DNA of 64,000 nucleotides from an uncultured Roseobacter sp. (lineage in GTDB: Bacteria; Pseudomonadota; Alphaproteobacteria; Rhodobacterales; Rhodobacteraceae), in NCBI GenBank assembly GCA_913054455.1, contig CAJXIL010000001.1, positions 1 through 64,000 of the forward strand, given 5' to 3'. Positions 48,585 to 58,180 of the stretch are shown in pieces (the stretch's first letter is position 1; each line of letters begins with the position of its first letter). The notes beneath the pieces are model-generated. The model was not told where the DNA came from. It saw only the letters and a list, made by a program, of their open reading frames with translations, and made no database searches. Both the position numbers and the translations under genes were made by a program.

Positions 48585-49266
48585 ACCGCTTCGGCCCGAC
48601 TGAAACCGGGCCTTGCCCCCCATCAAAACCAAAGTAATCGGCCAGAGAATTCTGCGCGGCGCCGAGATAGGCAAGCCAGTGAAGTATGAGAACTTCAGGG
48701 CATTTGACATCAAAGTCGAAAGCGCTATTGCCACTGTCATCTCTTATTTGGGGGCAGTGAATGCGTAAGGTCAGGAAATACTGTCCGATTTTAATAGGCT
48801 GGCCAGCGGTTGGAACGCGACATAAAGGTGGTTATCGTTCTATCTGACAGCCCGGAAATCTGATCTGCCGCTATGACTCTGAACTCCTGAAGGAGATGCC
48901 CACCGAGCCCGCGTCACGTGAGGAGCCGCAGTTGCTTGATCTGTAATCGGTTTGAGAGCGCATCATCAGGTTCAGCTGCCCGGCTTTGATGAAGGTCCAA
49001 CAGAGCTTGATGCGAGGAAGCGTTGGAGCGCGCCGACAACATCAACCGACGGTTTTGCCCCGTTCTATAGTCAGTCGTGCGCCATTTGGGCGTGCTTACG
49101 AGGGGCGCCATCCGCGCAGCCCTCGTAATGCTGTTTTCGAAGCGCAGCCAAAGATGCAGTTTTAATTGTATTCAAAACCGGAAAACTGAACTTAGTTTTG
49201 GGCCAATTTACTCAAATATGTAGTGCTATACATAGCTCGCATCTCTTACTTACTAGGATGCGCACA

Positions 49267-50253
49267 ATGAAAGCCATGACCCTCACTGCTTACGGTGAAA
49301 CCGCAAAATTCGAGGCTGCCGATCTCCCCAAGCCAGAGCCGATCTCGGGCCATGTTGTGGTCCGCATTGCGGCCAGCAGCGTGAACACAGTTGACACAAT
49401 GATCCGGGCAATGGGCCGTGACCTGCCGCTTTCTCCGGCTCTGCCTGCGGTATTGGGCATGGATTTTGCCGGGGTCATTGAGGCCGTTGGCGAAGGCGTG
49501 AGCGCGTTTGCCGTTGGCGATGAGGTCTACGGCTGCGCCGGCGGATTGGCTGATTTACAGGGCGCATTGGCTGAGTTCATGCTCGCCGATGCGCGCTTGA
49601 TTGCCCACAAACCTAAATCCATCTCAATGCGCGAGGCCGCGGCCATGCCTCTGGTTGGCATCACCGCCTATGAGGGGCTAGAACGGACAGGCGTCAGGGC
49701 GGGCCAAAAGGTTCTGGTGCAGGGAGGCGCAGGCGGCGTTGGTCACCTGGCAGTGCAGCTGGCCAAACACTTTGGCGCAGAGGTCTATGCCACCGGCACG
49801 GGCCACACCCAGATGGGCGTGATCCAGGGGTATGGCGCGACGCCAATTGATTTTGCTGCTGAAAAGATCGTCGATTATGTAGCAAAATATACCGACGGTG
49901 CAGGGTTTGATGTGATCTTCGACACCGTTGGCGGCGCCAATATGACCAATTCCTTCGAGGCCGCAGCGCTGAACGCCAATATCGCCTCAACCGTAGGTCT
50001 GCTGGAAATAGATCTGTCGCCTGCACATTTCAAAGGATTGTCGCTGCACATCGTCTTCATGCTGTTGCCAATGCTTAGTAATCTAGGTCGTGAAAACCAC
50101 GGGACGATCCTGGCTGAGCTGGCAAAAATAGTAGATCAAGGCGCATTGAAGCCTCTTCTGGATGAGGCTGTATATGGTCTCGGTAACGTCGCTGGGGCCT
50201 ATGACCACCTGACCAGCGGAAAGGCCATCGGCAAGGTTGTGATAGACGTCTAA
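49267..50253 (+). CDS. Zinc-type/quinone oxidoreductase-like alcohol dehydrogenase (MDR family)
   Basis: MKAMTLTAYGETAKFEAADLPKPEP, VLVQGGAGGVGHLAVQLAKHFGAEVYATG. Confidence 0.9.
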   Translation: MKAMTLTAYGETAKFEAADLPKPEPISGHVVVRIAASSVNTVDTMIRAMGRDLPLSPALPAVLGMDFAGVIEAVGEGVSAFAVGDEVYGCAGGLADLQGALAEFMLADARLIAHKPKSISMREAAAMPLVGITAYEGLERTGVRAGQKVLVQGGAGGVGHLAVQLAKHFGAEVYATGTGHTQMGVIQGYGATPIDFAAEKIVDYVAKYTDGAGFDVIFDTVGGANMTNSFEAAALNANIASTVGLLEIDLSPAHFKGLSLHIVFMLLPMLSNLGRENHGTILAELAKIVDQGALKPLLDEAVYGLGNVAGAYDHLTSGKAIGKVVIDV

Positions 50254-50316
50254 CCAAACGAGATGGTGTCTGAAAGCGACTGTCACACTCCTGTAGAGAA
50301 TCACCTGTAACAAATA

Positions 50317-50330
50317 TGGAAACGTTTCCA
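50317..50330. promoter_or_regulatory. LacI/GalR-type operator palindrome
   Basis: TGGAAACGTTTCCA, perfect palindrome with central CG, 13 bp before the LacI gene start. Confidence 0.75.
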
Positions 50331-50343
50331 TTCAGGTGCTGTC

Positions 50344-51432
50344 ATGCCCCCAAAGGCCAAGGTCACAATCAAAGATGTCGCGCTCAAAGCGGGATGTGGC
50401 ATTGCGACTGCAAGCCGGGTTTTGAACAATTCAGGCCCCACCAGTGCTGAGGTACGCGAACGGGTTAACAGGGCAGCACTCGATCTTGGGTTTTCCTTCA
50501 GCGCCATCGGCCGCGCTTTGCAGAGCAGCAAATCCATGACTGTGGGCTGCCTTGTGCCCTCGCTCGCGAATCCGGTTTTTGCCGAAGCAGTGCAAGGCGT
50601 TCAAAATGAGCTGGTCGGTACCAATTATCAGCTTTTGATTTCCAGCTCGAACTATGATGACAAAGCCGACGACGCTGCGATTTCGACACTTGTCTCCAAA
50701 GAGGTGGACGGGTTGATCGTGACAATGGTGGCACCAGAACGGAGCCCGGCCCTGAAACTGGCACATCAGCGCGGCATTCCTGCTTCGCTGATGTTCCATG
50801 ACCCAATTAAGGGGTTTGCGACCTCATATGTGGACAATTTCGAAGCCGCGCGCGATGTGGCGCAGCGGTTTTCAGAGTGCGGCCACCGCCGGACCGGATT
50901 TCTGGCTTTGCGTCTTGCGACATCAGACCGCTCACGCAATCGCTACGCCGGTTTCCATGCTGAGTGCCGGGCGCGCGGGATGCCCGATCCGGCCCTTATC
51001 GAGCTTAGTGAAACAGACGCAAATCGACCTGAAAAACTGGCAGCTATCCTTGCCGCTCATCCCGACCTAACGGCGATTTTTGCCTCAAATGATTTTCTTG
51101 CTATTGCAGTGCAGAAAGCAGCACGCCTTTTGGGCTGGATCGTCCCGCGCGATTTATCCGTTGTCGGCTTTGACGGGATCGAAATTGGCAAGCTTCTGGA
51201 TGTTCCGCTTGCGACGATTGAAACCATGCCTGAGAAGATGGGCCGTCAGGCCGCGAAGTCACTTCTCACCGCGATGCAGGGAGGAGTGCTAGAGCAATTG
51301 CCCCCCCTTCCTTTCAGATTTCGCGCAGGCGCCACGCTTGCAGCGCCGCGCGCGAAAAGCCGAGACGACGGTCGGGTTGCAGCCCAACCGCCGTCAGTTC
51401 CCCTGATCAAGACCATACTCAAACAAGGATGA
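50344..51432 (+). CDS. LacI-family transcriptional regulator
   Basis: VTIKDVALKAGCGIATASRVLNNSGPTSAEVRERVNRAALDLGF. Confidence 0.95.
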   Translation: MPPKAKVTIKDVALKAGCGIATASRVLNNSGPTSAEVRERVNRAALDLGFSFSAIGRALQSSKSMTVGCLVPSLANPVFAEAVQGVQNELVGTNYQLLISSSNYDDKADDAAISTLVSKEVDGLIVTMVAPERSPALKLAHQRGIPASLMFHDPIKGFATSYVDNFEAARDVAQRFSECGHRRTGFLALRLATSDRSRNRYAGFHAECRARGMPDPALIELSETDANRPEKLAAILAAHPDLTAIFASNDFLAIAVQKAARLLGWIVPRDLSVVGFDGIEIGKLLDVPLATIETMPEKMGRQAAKSLLTAMQGGVLEQLPPLPFRFRAGATLAAPRAKSRDDGRVAAQPPSVPLIKTILKQG

Positions 51433-51436
51433 ACCC

Positions 51437-52432
51437 ATGAAACATACTGCTCTTGCGATGCTCTTCGCAACCACCATTGCCGCCCCCGCCATGGCGGAAG
51501 ATGCAATCTGCTATAACTGCCCACCGCAATGGGCCGACTGGGCCTCGATGCTCGAGGCGATTGATAAGACCCTCGATATCCAGATGCCGCATGACAACAA
51601 AAACTCAGGCCAGACGCTGAGCCAGCTTCTCGCTGAGCGCGCAAGCCCGGTGGCAGACGTGGCCTATTACGGTGTCACAACCGGCATCAAGGCCGGCAAT
51701 GAAAAAGTGGCACAGCCCTATAAGCCTGCCGGCTTTGAAGAGATCCCAGAAGGGCTGAAAGATCCCGAAGGCAACTGGTTTGCCATTCACTACGGCACGC
51801 TTGGTTTCTTTGTGAATGTTGATGCTCTGGGCGGCGCTGATGTGCCGCAGTGCTTTGCCGATTTGACCAAGCCCGAATACCGCGGGATGGTGGGCTATCT
51901 CGACCCCTCTTCGGCCTTTGTAGGTTATGCTGGTGCTGTGGCGGCAAATATCGCTTTTGGCGGCGATCTGGGCAACTTTGATCCCGCGATCAAATACTTC
52001 AACGACCTAGCTGCAAACGATCCGATCGTTCCCAAGCAGACCTCCTTTGCACGGGTCGTCTCCGGCGAGATCCCAATCCTGTTTGACTATGACTTCAATG
52101 CCTATCGCGGCAAATACGAAGAGGACGGAAATTTTGAGTTTGTCCTGCCCTGCGAAGGATCTGTGCGCGTGCCCTACGTCATGAGCCTCGTTGCCGATGC
52201 GCCGAACCCTGAACTTGGCAAGCGGGTGCTAGACTTCATCTTGTCGGACGAAGGTCAGGCGATATGGACAAACGCCTATCTGCAGCCGGCCCGGCCCGTG
52301 GAACTGCCCGCAGAAGTCGCCGAAAAATTCCTGCCCGCCAGCGAATATGAGCGCGCGATGGCCGTGAACTATGCCGAGATGGAAAAGGCGCAGGCGGGTT
52401 TTGGCCAGCGCTATCTCTCCGAAGTTAAGTAA
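51437..52432 (+). CDS. ABC transporter extracellular solute-binding protein
   Basis: Signal peptide MKHTALAMLFATTIAAPAMA, type-1 SBP features. Confidence 0.88.
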   Translation: MKHTALAMLFATTIAAPAMAEDAICYNCPPQWADWASMLEAIDKTLDIQMPHDNKNSGQTLSQLLAERASPVADVAYYGVTTGIKAGNEKVAQPYKPAGFEEIPEGLKDPEGNWFAIHYGTLGFFVNVDALGGADVPQCFADLTKPEYRGMVGYLDPSSAFVGYAGAVAANIAFGGDLGNFDPAIKYFNDLAANDPIVPKQTSFARVVSGEIPILFDYDFNAYRGKYEEDGNFEFVLPCEGSVRVPYVMSLVADAPNPELGKRVLDFILSDEGQAIWTNAYLQPARPVELPAEVAEKFLPASEYERAMAVNYAEMEKAQAGFGQRYLSEVK

Positions 52433-52501
52433 CGCGAAACCAAACGGTCGGGCGGAGCGCCGTTGCTTCGCCCGATTGTTGTCTGCCTTGGAATTATCTG
52501 C

Positions 52502-53305
52502 ATGACACAACGCCAATTCCTGCTGCTTTGCTTCTTGCCGCTGGCGATATTCACGCTGGCCTTTCTGGCCTTGCCGCTCGCGCGTCTTATTCTCGCCTCA
52601 AGCGAGAGCGAAGCAGGCTGGGCGATCTATCTAAAAATCCTGCAAACCCCGCGCTATCTTTCGACGCTGTTTCAAACCGTTTTGGTTTCCATCGCTGTGA
52701 CCTTTACGGCCCTGGCGATCTCGACCACTGCAGGCCTGTTTCTGGTGCGCAACAAATTCCCAGGGCGAGGGGTGCTTTTGTCAATCCTCACTTTGCCACT
52801 GGCTTTTCCAGGGGTGGTTGTCGGTTTTATGATCATCCTTTTGGGTGGACGTCAGGGTTTGGTAAACCAGCTACTGCCGGGCCATTGGGTCTTTGCCTAT
52901 TCTGTCTTTGGCCTGTTTCTGGGCTATCTCTATTTCTCGATTCCGCGGGTGTTGCTGACTGTAATGGCCGCTGCGGAGAAGATTGATCCAGCTTTGGAGG
53001 AGGCGGCGCTGACACTGGGCGCGCCTTCTTATCGGATTATCCTTGATGTCCTGCTCCCCGCCCTCGCGCCGGCATTGATCGCAGCGGGTGCGATTGCTTT
53101 TGCCACCGCAATGGGCGCCTTTGGTACCGCCTTTACCCTCGCCACCAATATCGATGTTCTGCCGATGGTCATCTATACAGAGTTCACGCTGTCAGCGAAT
53201 ATCGCCATGGCCTCGGCTCTCTCTGTAGTTCTGGGCCTTGTGACCTGGGCATTGCTGCTGATCGCCCGTAGTTTCTCTGGCACGACCGTGGCGGCAGGAG
53301 GCTGA
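52502..53305 (+). CDS. ABC transporter permease
   Basis: EEAALTLGAPSYRIILDVLLPALAPALIAAGAIAFATAMGAFGT (EAA loop); start at MTQRQFLLL. Confidence 0.9.
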   Translation: MTQRQFLLLCFLPLAIFTLAFLALPLARLILASSESEAGWAIYLKILQTPRYLSTLFQTVLVSIAVTFTALAISTTAGLFLVRNKFPGRGVLLSILTLPLAFPGVVVGFMIILLGGRQGLVNQLLPGHWVFAYSVFGLFLGYLYFSIPRVLLTVMAAAEKIDPALEEAALTLGAPSYRIILDVLLPALAPALIAAGAIAFATAMGAFGTAFTLATNIDVLPMVIYTEFTLSANIAMASALSVVLGLVTWALLLIARSFSGTTVAAGG

Positions 53306-53306
53306 C

Positions 53307-54098
53307 ATGCTGAAATCACCCACAAAGCTCCTCCAGCTCATCGTGACACTCGCGGCCTGTGCTTTCCTCTTCGTACCAACCCTGCAATCGGTCTTGGCTG
53401 GGGTTACCGCCAATTACTTCAGGGGCGTGTCTTCGGGCCTGACCCTGAAATGGGTTGGGCAGGTCTGGGAGCTCTATGCGGGAAGCATTTTTTTGTCGAT
53501 ACAGATTGCCCTGGCCTGCCTTGCGGCTACGCTGATTATCGGCGTTCCGGCGGCCTATGCGTTGGCAAGAAACCCAGGACGCATCTCACGTGTGCTCGAA
53601 GAATTTATCTCGCTGCCACTCGCCGTGCCCGGCCTCGCGCTGGCGTTGGCGCTACTGCAGCTTTATGGAACCAACCACGGCTTTCGCACCCATTGGAGCT
53701 TTGTCCTCGTCGGTCACGTGCTTTACACGCTGCCGTTCATGGTCCGCTCGGTGATGTCGGTCTTGGCCGCAATTGACCTCAAAACGCTGGAAGAGGGAGC
53801 GGCGTCACTTGGAGCCAGCCCGCAACGACGGTTTTTCGATATCGTTGTCCCCAATGCTCTACCTGGTATTCTTGCGGGTGCACTCACGGTTGTTACCCTC
53901 TCGATAGGAGAGTTCAATCTAACCTGGATGCTGCATACGCCCCATCTGAAAACCCTGCCAGTTGGGTTGGCCGATAGCTATGCCTCAATGCGGCTCGAAG
54001 TCGCGTCAGCCTACACGCTGGTCTTTTTTGTAATGATCGTGCCGCTTCTCCTCGCCATGCAATGGGCCTCTGCCCGCGCTCAAAGGATCACTCAATGA
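53307..54098 (+). CDS. ABC transporter permease
   Basis: EEGAASLGASPQRRFFDIVVPNALPGILAGALTVVTLSIGEFN (EAA loop). Confidence 0.9.
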   Translation: MLKSPTKLLQLIVTLAACAFLFVPTLQSVLAGVTANYFRGVSSGLTLKWVGQVWELYAGSIFLSIQIALACLAATLIIGVPAAYALARNPGRISRVLEEFISLPLAVPGLALALALLQLYGTNHGFRTHWSFVLVGHVLYTLPFMVRSVMSVLAAIDLKTLEEGAASLGASPQRRFFDIVVPNALPGILAGALTVVTLSIGEFNLTWMLHTPHLKTLPVGLADSYASMRLEVASAYTLVFFVMIVPLLLAMQWASARAQRITQ

Positions 54099-55129
54099 CG
54101 TTGACACTGCGCAATATCGCCAAGACCTTTGCTGGCGGAACCCGTGCCCTTTTGCCCACCGACTTAGAGATCAACAAGGGCGAGATTGTCTCGCTCTTAG
54201 GCCCGTCGGGCTGCGGAAAATCGACGCTTCTGCGCATCATTGCCGGGCTTGAAACGGCCGACCCAGGGGCTGCGATCCATTTTGACGGCGAGGATGTAAC
54301 CGCGCAACCAGTGGAAAGCCGCAAGGTTGGCATGGTGTTCCAGTCCTATGCGCTGTTTCCCAACATGTCGGTGCGTGGCAATATCGCCTATGGGCTGAAG
54401 ATGCAAAAGCTGCCCAAATCCGAAATCAAAGCGCGTTTGGATGAGGTTATCACCCTGTGTCAGCTTGAAAAATACGTGTCCCAGCCCATCGCATCCTTGT
54501 CAGGTGGGCAACGCCAGCGGGTTGCTTTGGCCCGCGCCTTTGCACCGCGCCCACGGCTCTTGCTGCTGGATGAACCGCTCTCGGCGCTTGATGCCGCGCT
54601 GCGAACCCAATTGCGCGATGAATTGGCACAGCTGCTGCGTAACTTTGGCATTACCGCAATTTTCGTGACCCATGACCAGAATGAAGCAATGGCCATCGCT
54701 GATCGCGTCGCTGTGATGTCCCATGGCAAAGTCGCGCAGATCGGCACACCGGAAGCGCTCTATCGCAATCCGGATACCGCCTTCGTCGCCAGGTTCGTTG
54801 GGGATGCCCAGCCACTTGTTGGCCAGATCGAAGGCAATATGCTCTATCTCGAGGGCGGAACACTGCCACTGCCGAGAGCGGCAGAGGGGCATCAGGCCTT
54901 CGTGCGCGCCGAGGATATCCGCCTTGAACCGCAAGGGCCGCTTTGTGCCAGGGTCGAAGCGGTTACCTTCCTGGGCGCCCACTACCGTATTGCGCTTACT
55001 GGCGCGGCAAAGGAGACGCTGTTTGCCCTATATGGCGGGCTAAATGCCCCCAATCCTGGCGACACCGTGCGCCTTGCCATCGCGCCTCAATCGATCCTCA
55101 CCCTGCCAGCTGATAAAGAAGCCGCATAG
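54095..55129 (+). CDS. ABC transporter ATP-binding protein
   Basis: LGPSGCGKSTLLRIIAGLE, LSGGQRQRVALARAFAPRPRLLLLDEPLSALDAALR. Confidence 0.95.
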   Translation: MTLTLRNIAKTFAGGTRALLPTDLEINKGEIVSLLGPSGCGKSTLLRIIAGLETADPGAAIHFDGEDVTAQPVESRKVGMVFQSYALFPNMSVRGNIAYGLKMQKLPKSEIKARLDEVITLCQLEKYVSQPIASLSGGQRQRVALARAFAPRPRLLLLDEPLSALDAALRTQLRDELAQLLRNFGITAIFVTHDQNEAMAIADRVAVMSHGKVAQIGTPEALYRNPDTAFVARFVGDAQPLVGQIEGNMLYLEGGTLPLPRAAEGHQAFVRAEDIRLEPQGPLCARVEAVTFLGAHYRIALTGAAKETLFALYGGLNAPNPGDTVRLAIAPQSILTLPADKEAA

Positions 55130-55948
55130 ATGCCCCGCTTTGTTCAAATCACCGACACCCACATCGTCGCCAAAGATGCCCTTGTCTGTGGCCAGTCTGA
55201 TTCCTCCAAGGCACTGGAAGCTGCCATCACGACACTCAATACTAAATTGCCTGTGCTGGGAGAGGTTGATTGCGTGATTGTGACGGGGGACCTGACGGAC
55301 CATGGCACGCCGCAAGAATACGCGCAGTTTACCGCGATCATGGCGGGTCTCAAATTGCCTTGGCTTGCAGTTCCGGGCAATCACGATCAGCGTGAGGCAA
55401 TGCGTACAAGTCTTTCGGCTGCATCCTGGATGCCGCGATCCGGCCCCATCCAATGGCACCACGATTTAGGTGCATTTTCATTGATCGGTCTCGATACGCT
55501 GTTGGAAGGCGCCCATCACGGCGAGCTTTGCAAGGAAGGGTTTGCCTTCTTGGACGCAACTCTGACTGCGATTGGAACGCAGCCCGTGATCATCGCGACC
55601 CATCACCCCTGGATGCACTCTGGTATTGCAGCCATGGATGCTGACAATCTGCGAAACGGCGCGGCGCTGATGGACCGTTTGGAAGCGCACCCTGGTCCCG
55701 TGCGCATGATTTCGGGACATGTCCACCGCGCGCTGACCACACAAATCGGACGCGTGACCTGCCAGGTGGCCCCCGCAACCTGCCATGCGGTAGATATCGA
55801 CCATCGCCCAGGAGTTTCAAACGGGTTGATCTTGGAACCCGGCGCAGTGACCATTCACAGCTGGCTCACCACGCCAGAACCCTGCCTGGTCTCTGATATT
55901 ATCCCAACTGGCGTGTTCGCTGGCCCCTGGCCGTTTAGTGATGGCTGA
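55130..55948 (+). CDS. Class III phosphodiesterase (GpdQ/CpdA-like metallophosphoesterase)
   Basis: FVQITDTHIVAKDAL, IVTGDLTDHG, AVPGNHDQRE, IIATHHPW, MISGHVHRALTTQ. Confidence 0.88.
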   Translation: MPRFVQITDTHIVAKDALVCGQSDSSKALEAAITTLNTKLPVLGEVDCVIVTGDLTDHGTPQEYAQFTAIMAGLKLPWLAVPGNHDQREAMRTSLSAASWMPRSGPIQWHHDLGAFSLIGLDTLLEGAHHGELCKEGFAFLDATLTAIGTQPVIIATHHPWMHSGIAAMDADNLRNGAALMDRLEAHPGPVRMISGHVHRALTTQIGRVTCQVAPATCHAVDIDHRPGVSNGLILEPGAVTIHSWLTTPEPCLVSDIIPTGVFAGPWPFSDG

Positions 55949-56003
55949 AGCCGTGCTAACCTAGACCTAGGTTGGGCTAACCACCGCATTTTTTAGCGTA
56001 CCT

Positions 56004-56030
56004 TGTCACAAAGGCTCTCATCCAACCGTC
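56004..56030 (+). promoter_or_regulatory. ECF41-type promoter motif
   Basis: TGTCACA-N16-CGTC (TGTCACA aaggctctcatccaac CGTC), 28 bp before the first gene of the ECF operon. Confidence 0.7.
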
Positions 56031-56057
56031 ATATCTCTGAAACTCGAATTTGGAGGG

Positions 56058-56447
56058 ATGATGCGAAACTTGTTAATGATCGGGATTGGGGGGCTCTCAG
56101 TAATGACTGCCGCCTATATGTGGACCGCCACCCAGCACTGGTATGACACTATTCCGGGGGTCAGTCTTACCGGCCCGTTGAACTCCCACTTTGCGAAGGA
56201 TGTCGCGCTAGCCTATCTGACAAGCGGGGTCGCGTTGATCTGGGCTGGGGTAAAACAGGATAGATATATTGGCCTGTTTGGCGCTGCTTGGTTGGCGTTA
56301 CATGCTCTGTTTCACATCTGGATCTGGGTCCATCGGGGCGCGCCTGTAGACTTAGTTGCGCTTATCAACCTTACAGGTATTCAATTGCCTGCCTTTATTG
56401 GCCTTGCCTCGGCGATCAGCCTGACTTCGGAAAAGGTGAAAACATGA
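56058..56447 (+). CDS. Small membrane protein, first gene of ECF operon
   Basis: 129 aa with several hydrophobic segments; overlaps next gene start. Confidence 0.65.
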   Translation: MMRNLLMIGIGGLSVMTAAYMWTATQHWYDTIPGVSLTGPLNSHFAKDVALAYLTSGVALIWAGVKQDRYIGLFGAAWLALHALFHIWIWVHRGAPVDLVALINLTGIQLPAFIGLASAISLTSEKVKT

Positions 56448-56986
56448 TCCTTAGACTTCTCAAAGCAGGCATTCGGCGGTTCGGATCGCGTTACAATTAC
56501 GATACAACCTATATGACCCATGTTGCAGACATCTCAACATCGGCAGGACTTCGACTATCTATGCTATCGACCTATAGCCAGTTCCGTGGCCCGCAAAAGG
56601 CCCAGAACGTCTGGGCCGGCGCCATGCTTGCATCGACACGGGAAGGAGACTGTGGGCCATGTGTGCAACTGATTGTTGATATGGCGTTGGAGGCCGGAGT
56701 TCCGACCGACCAAATCGCTCGTTGCCTCACGGGCCATGCGAAATCGGCCGGGGAAGTTGGCTTAGGATTCAGATTTTCCCATGCTGCCATTTCTGACTCT
56801 CCAGAATTGGAAAGCCTGCGCAGGGAGATTGAAACACGCTTTGGCGAAACAGCCGTCGTTGCGGCGTCATTTGCGGCTTCTAGCGGACGCATATACCCAG
56901 TGTTGAAACGAGGCCTGGGCTTCGGTCATGCTTGCAGTCTTGTGACGATCGAAGACGAACCAGTAAAGGTCCTGCACCAAACATGA
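56444..56986 (+). CDS. Carboxymuconolactone decarboxylase/AhpD-like protein
   Basis: GPQKAQNVWAGAMLASTREGDCGPCVQLIVDMALEAGV resembles an AhpD/CMD helix motif; start at MILRLLKAG. Confidence 0.6.
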   Translation: MILRLLKAGIRRFGSRYNYDTTYMTHVADISTSAGLRLSMLSTYSQFRGPQKAQNVWAGAMLASTREGDCGPCVQLIVDMALEAGVPTDQIARCLTGHAKSAGEVGLGFRFSHAAISDSPELESLRREIETRFGETAVVAASFAASSGRIYPVLKRGLGFGHACSLVTIEDEPVKVLHQT

Positions 56987-57858
56987 ACATCTCGGTTGAA
57001 ATATTTGAAGCGGAGCGAACCAAGCTGATTTCGCTTTGCTATCGCATGCTGGGCGAACGTGCGCGTGCGGAGGATGTGGTACAGGATACCTGGCTGAAAT
57101 GGGCGGTGGCGGACAGAGGTCAGATTGACAACCCAGCGGCTTGGCTGCGCCGGGTTGCCACGAACATCGCGATAGACACCCTGCGCAGCGCGCATCACCA
57201 ACGCGAGGTATATGTAGGTCCCTGGCTTCCCGAGCCTCTCATTCAATCAGAGACGCTAGAGCCAAGGCACCCGTTTGAGCTTGCCCAGGAATGCGAATTG
57301 GCCCTGTTGTGGGCCATGGAACGTCTCACCGAAAGAGAACGCGCAGCGTTTATTCTTCGGGAGGCGTTTGATGCCAGCTACGCGGAAATCGCTGACACGC
57401 TGGGCACAACGGAAGCCAGCTGCCGTCAACTTGTCAGTCGCTCTCAGAAGAAGTTACAAGACTCCGGACCTCGCTTCGATGCGACACCAGAGGAAGTATC
57501 TGATTTGAGTCAGCGCTTCTTCATGGCGATCATGGCGGAAGATTTTGACACAGCCCTCTCTCTCTTGAGCCCCAGCTCAATTGCGTTGTCAGATGGTGGC
57601 GCCAAAAGACGCGCAGCCCGGCGCCCGCTCGTGGGTGGGAGCGAGATCCTTCAAGTGTTCCGTGCTTTGTATGAGAAAGCACGGAACGAGCCGGGTTGGA
57701 CGACACAAATATCAACGGTGAATTCCAAGCCCGCGTTTCTGCGCTACCAATTCGGACAGTTGGATTCCATCACGACACTCGCCCCAGATTACCACGGGAA
57801 AATTGCCTGGCTATATATCATGCGAAATCCAGACAAAATCCAAGAAACCCTACATTAG
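56983..57858 (+). CDS. ECF41-type RNA polymerase sigma factor with C-terminal SnoaL-like extension
   Basis: LCYRMLGERARAEDVVQDTWLKW, FILREAFDASYAEIADTLGTTEASCRQLVSRSQKKL; C-terminal LSDGGAKRRAARRPLVG and RNPDKI. Confidence 0.87.
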   Translation: MNISVEIFEAERTKLISLCYRMLGERARAEDVVQDTWLKWAVADRGQIDNPAAWLRRVATNIAIDTLRSAHHQREVYVGPWLPEPLIQSETLEPRHPFELAQECELALLWAMERLTERERAAFILREAFDASYAEIADTLGTTEASCRQLVSRSQKKLQDSGPRFDATPEEVSDLSQRFFMAIMAEDFDTALSLLSPSSIALSDGGAKRRAARRPLVGGSEILQVFRALYEKARNEPGWTTQISTVNSKPAFLRYQFGQLDSITTLAPDYHGKIAWLYIMRNPDKIQETLH

Positions 57859-58180
57859 TGATGACCTATTGGCAGTCATATGCTGAAAAAGAAAAACCAG
57901 TCAGTATGCGCTCATAGATTTCCTGCGGCACCGCAGCGCCTTGGCCCTTCATCAGGGTGCAGACAGATAGGTTATGAGGGAGAGTTCGCAGCAAAAATGC
58001 GAGGCCTATTCAGACCGAAGGTCCTCTGCGCATACCCCCATTGCTCTTAAAAGTACTATGGTAGGCAAGGCAGGAGGCGACCTTGTTTGCCAAAGTGTCG
58101 CAATTGAGCCTGCATATTATGTGCGCGCACTGCACGGTTTTGGGCATGCTTCAAATGCGCTCGGGGAGGGGCTAGCATAA

